From Lutibaculum baratangense AMV1 (GTDB lineage Bacteria > Pseudomonadota > Alphaproteobacteria > Rhizobiales > Tepidamorphaceae), in contig NZ_AWXZ01000017.1 in the NCBI RefSeq assembly GCF_000496075.1, positions 186,001 to 250,000 on the forward strand: 64,000 nt of DNA. The letters are read 5' to 3'. Numbering within the stretch: position 1 is the stretch's first letter; each line of letters starts with the position of its first letter. Under the pieces are notes generated by a model, which was not told where the DNA came from, made no database searches, and was given only the letters and a program-made list of their open reading frames with translations. Position numbers and translations under genes: made by a program. Shown piece after piece: positions 63,476 through 64,000 of the stretch.

Positions 63476-64000
63476 ATGAGGGAAATCAAACTCCAGGAAC
63501 TCAAGGCCAAGAGCCCGGCCGATCTTCTCGCCTTCGCCGAAGAGCAGGAAGTCGAGAACGCGAACTCGCTCCGCAAGCAGGAGTTGATGTTCGCGATACT
63601 GAAGCAACTCGCGGCGCGCGACATCGACATCGTCGGCGAAGGCGTCGTTGAGATCCTTCAGGACGGGTTCGGCTTCCTGCGCTCGCCGGATGCGAACTAC
63701 CTGCCGGGCCCGGACGACATCTATATCAGCCCGAGCCAGATCCGCCGCTTCTCCCTGCGCACCGGCGACACGGTCGAGGGGCACATCCGCAGCCCGAAGG
63801 AGGGCGAGCGGTACTTCGCGCTCCTGAAGGTCGGCCTCATCAACTTCGAGGAGCCGGAGAGCGCCCGGCACAAGATCCACTTCGACAACCTGACGCCGCT
63901 CTACCCCGACGAGCGACTTCACATGGAGCTGCAGGCCCCGACGGGCCGCGACATGTCGCACCGGGTGCTCGATCTCGTCGCGCCGCTCGGCAAGGGCCAG
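63476..64000 (+). CDS. rho: transcription termination factor Rho, 5' part
   Basis: The first 175 codons of Rho; the window ends just before the ATPase P-loop. Present are the Rho_N helical domain ([19 protein letters not shown]) and the RNA-binding cold-shock-like domain ([20 protein letters not shown]). The ATG at 63476 has GAGG eight bases upstream and matches the family start. An in-frame ATG at 63395 would add 27 residues but is less likely. In Hyphomicrobiales rho usually follows hemE/hemJ. Confidence 0.95.
   Translation, partial: MREIKLQELKAKSPADLLAFAEEQEVENANSLRKQELMFAILKQLAARDIDIVGEGVVEILQDGFGFLRSPDANYLPGPDDIYISPSQIRRFSLRTGDTVEGHIRSPKEGERYFALLKVGLINFEEPESARHKIHFDNLTPLYPDERLHMELQAPTGRDMSHRVLDLVAPLGKGQ

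Noticed and set aside
1-64000. CRISPR array, IS element, prophage, tRNA or rRNA gene
   Set aside because: Read for direct repeats with spacers, transposase or integrase motifs, terminal inverted repeats and RNA gene signatures on both strands; none was seen.

Overview
This 64-kb window is GC-rich chromosomal DNA (roughly two thirds G+C or more) from an alphaproteobacterium, most likely of the order Hyphomicrobiales (Rhizobiales). The evidence is gene content and order: chvG-hprK-EIIA-HPr-ahcY-divL-tsaE/amgK-murU-addB-addA-trxA at the left end, and hslVU / hisB-hisH-hisA-hisF-hisE-coaA / smr-mltA-tim44-fxsA-secB / dnaQ-coaE-aroE-maf-ppsR / hemE-hemJ-rho at the right. DivL and two CtrA-type sites fit the same group. 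I did not assign a genus.

Layout. 1-4000: tail of the envelope sensor kinase chvG, a regulatory PTS without a permease (hprK, EIIA, HPr), and ahcY behind a methionine-cycle-type palindrome. 4128-15969: the tyrosine pseudo-kinase divL, a TsaE-AmgK fusion with a MurU-like nucleotidyltransferase (tRNA t6A plus cell-wall sugar recycling), the AddAB recombination nuclease and thioredoxin. 16139-30394: an accessory stretch of oxidoreductases, VOC/DUF proteins, MarR and AraC regulators, ppa, a VWA protein, typA, GST, phhB, thpR, aldo/keto reductases and a secreted ricin-type lectin. 30517-35397: tesA-like esterase divergent from a YbbA/YbbP-type ABC pair, then a Bax-inhibitor-1 membrane protein. 35503-46301: malic enzyme, infC (apparently starting at ATC), an isoprenylcysteine-methyltransferase-like protein, an MHYT-GGDEF-EAL enzyme, rpmI-rplT and pheS-pheT. 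46376-57757: KTSC protein, coaA/his operon, hslVU, a decayed ATPase gene, and envelope/secretion genes. 57785-64000: dnaQ-coaE-aroE-maf-ppsR reading left and hemE-hemJ-rho reading right.

The most informative features are: (1) the ppsR-hemE intergenic region, which looks like the chromosomal replication origin, with an exact TTAA-N7-TTAA CtrA site, DnaA-like boxes and seven GANTC sites within 214 bp, plus a second CtrA site inside hemE; (2) a low-GC membrane-protein gene wedged between pheS and pheT with 4-bp ATGA couplings on both sides; (3) an ATC start codon for infC; (4) a palindromic operator before ahcY. Nearly all other genes are ordinary housekeeping genes. I saw no tRNA, rRNA, IS element, prophage or CRISPR array.
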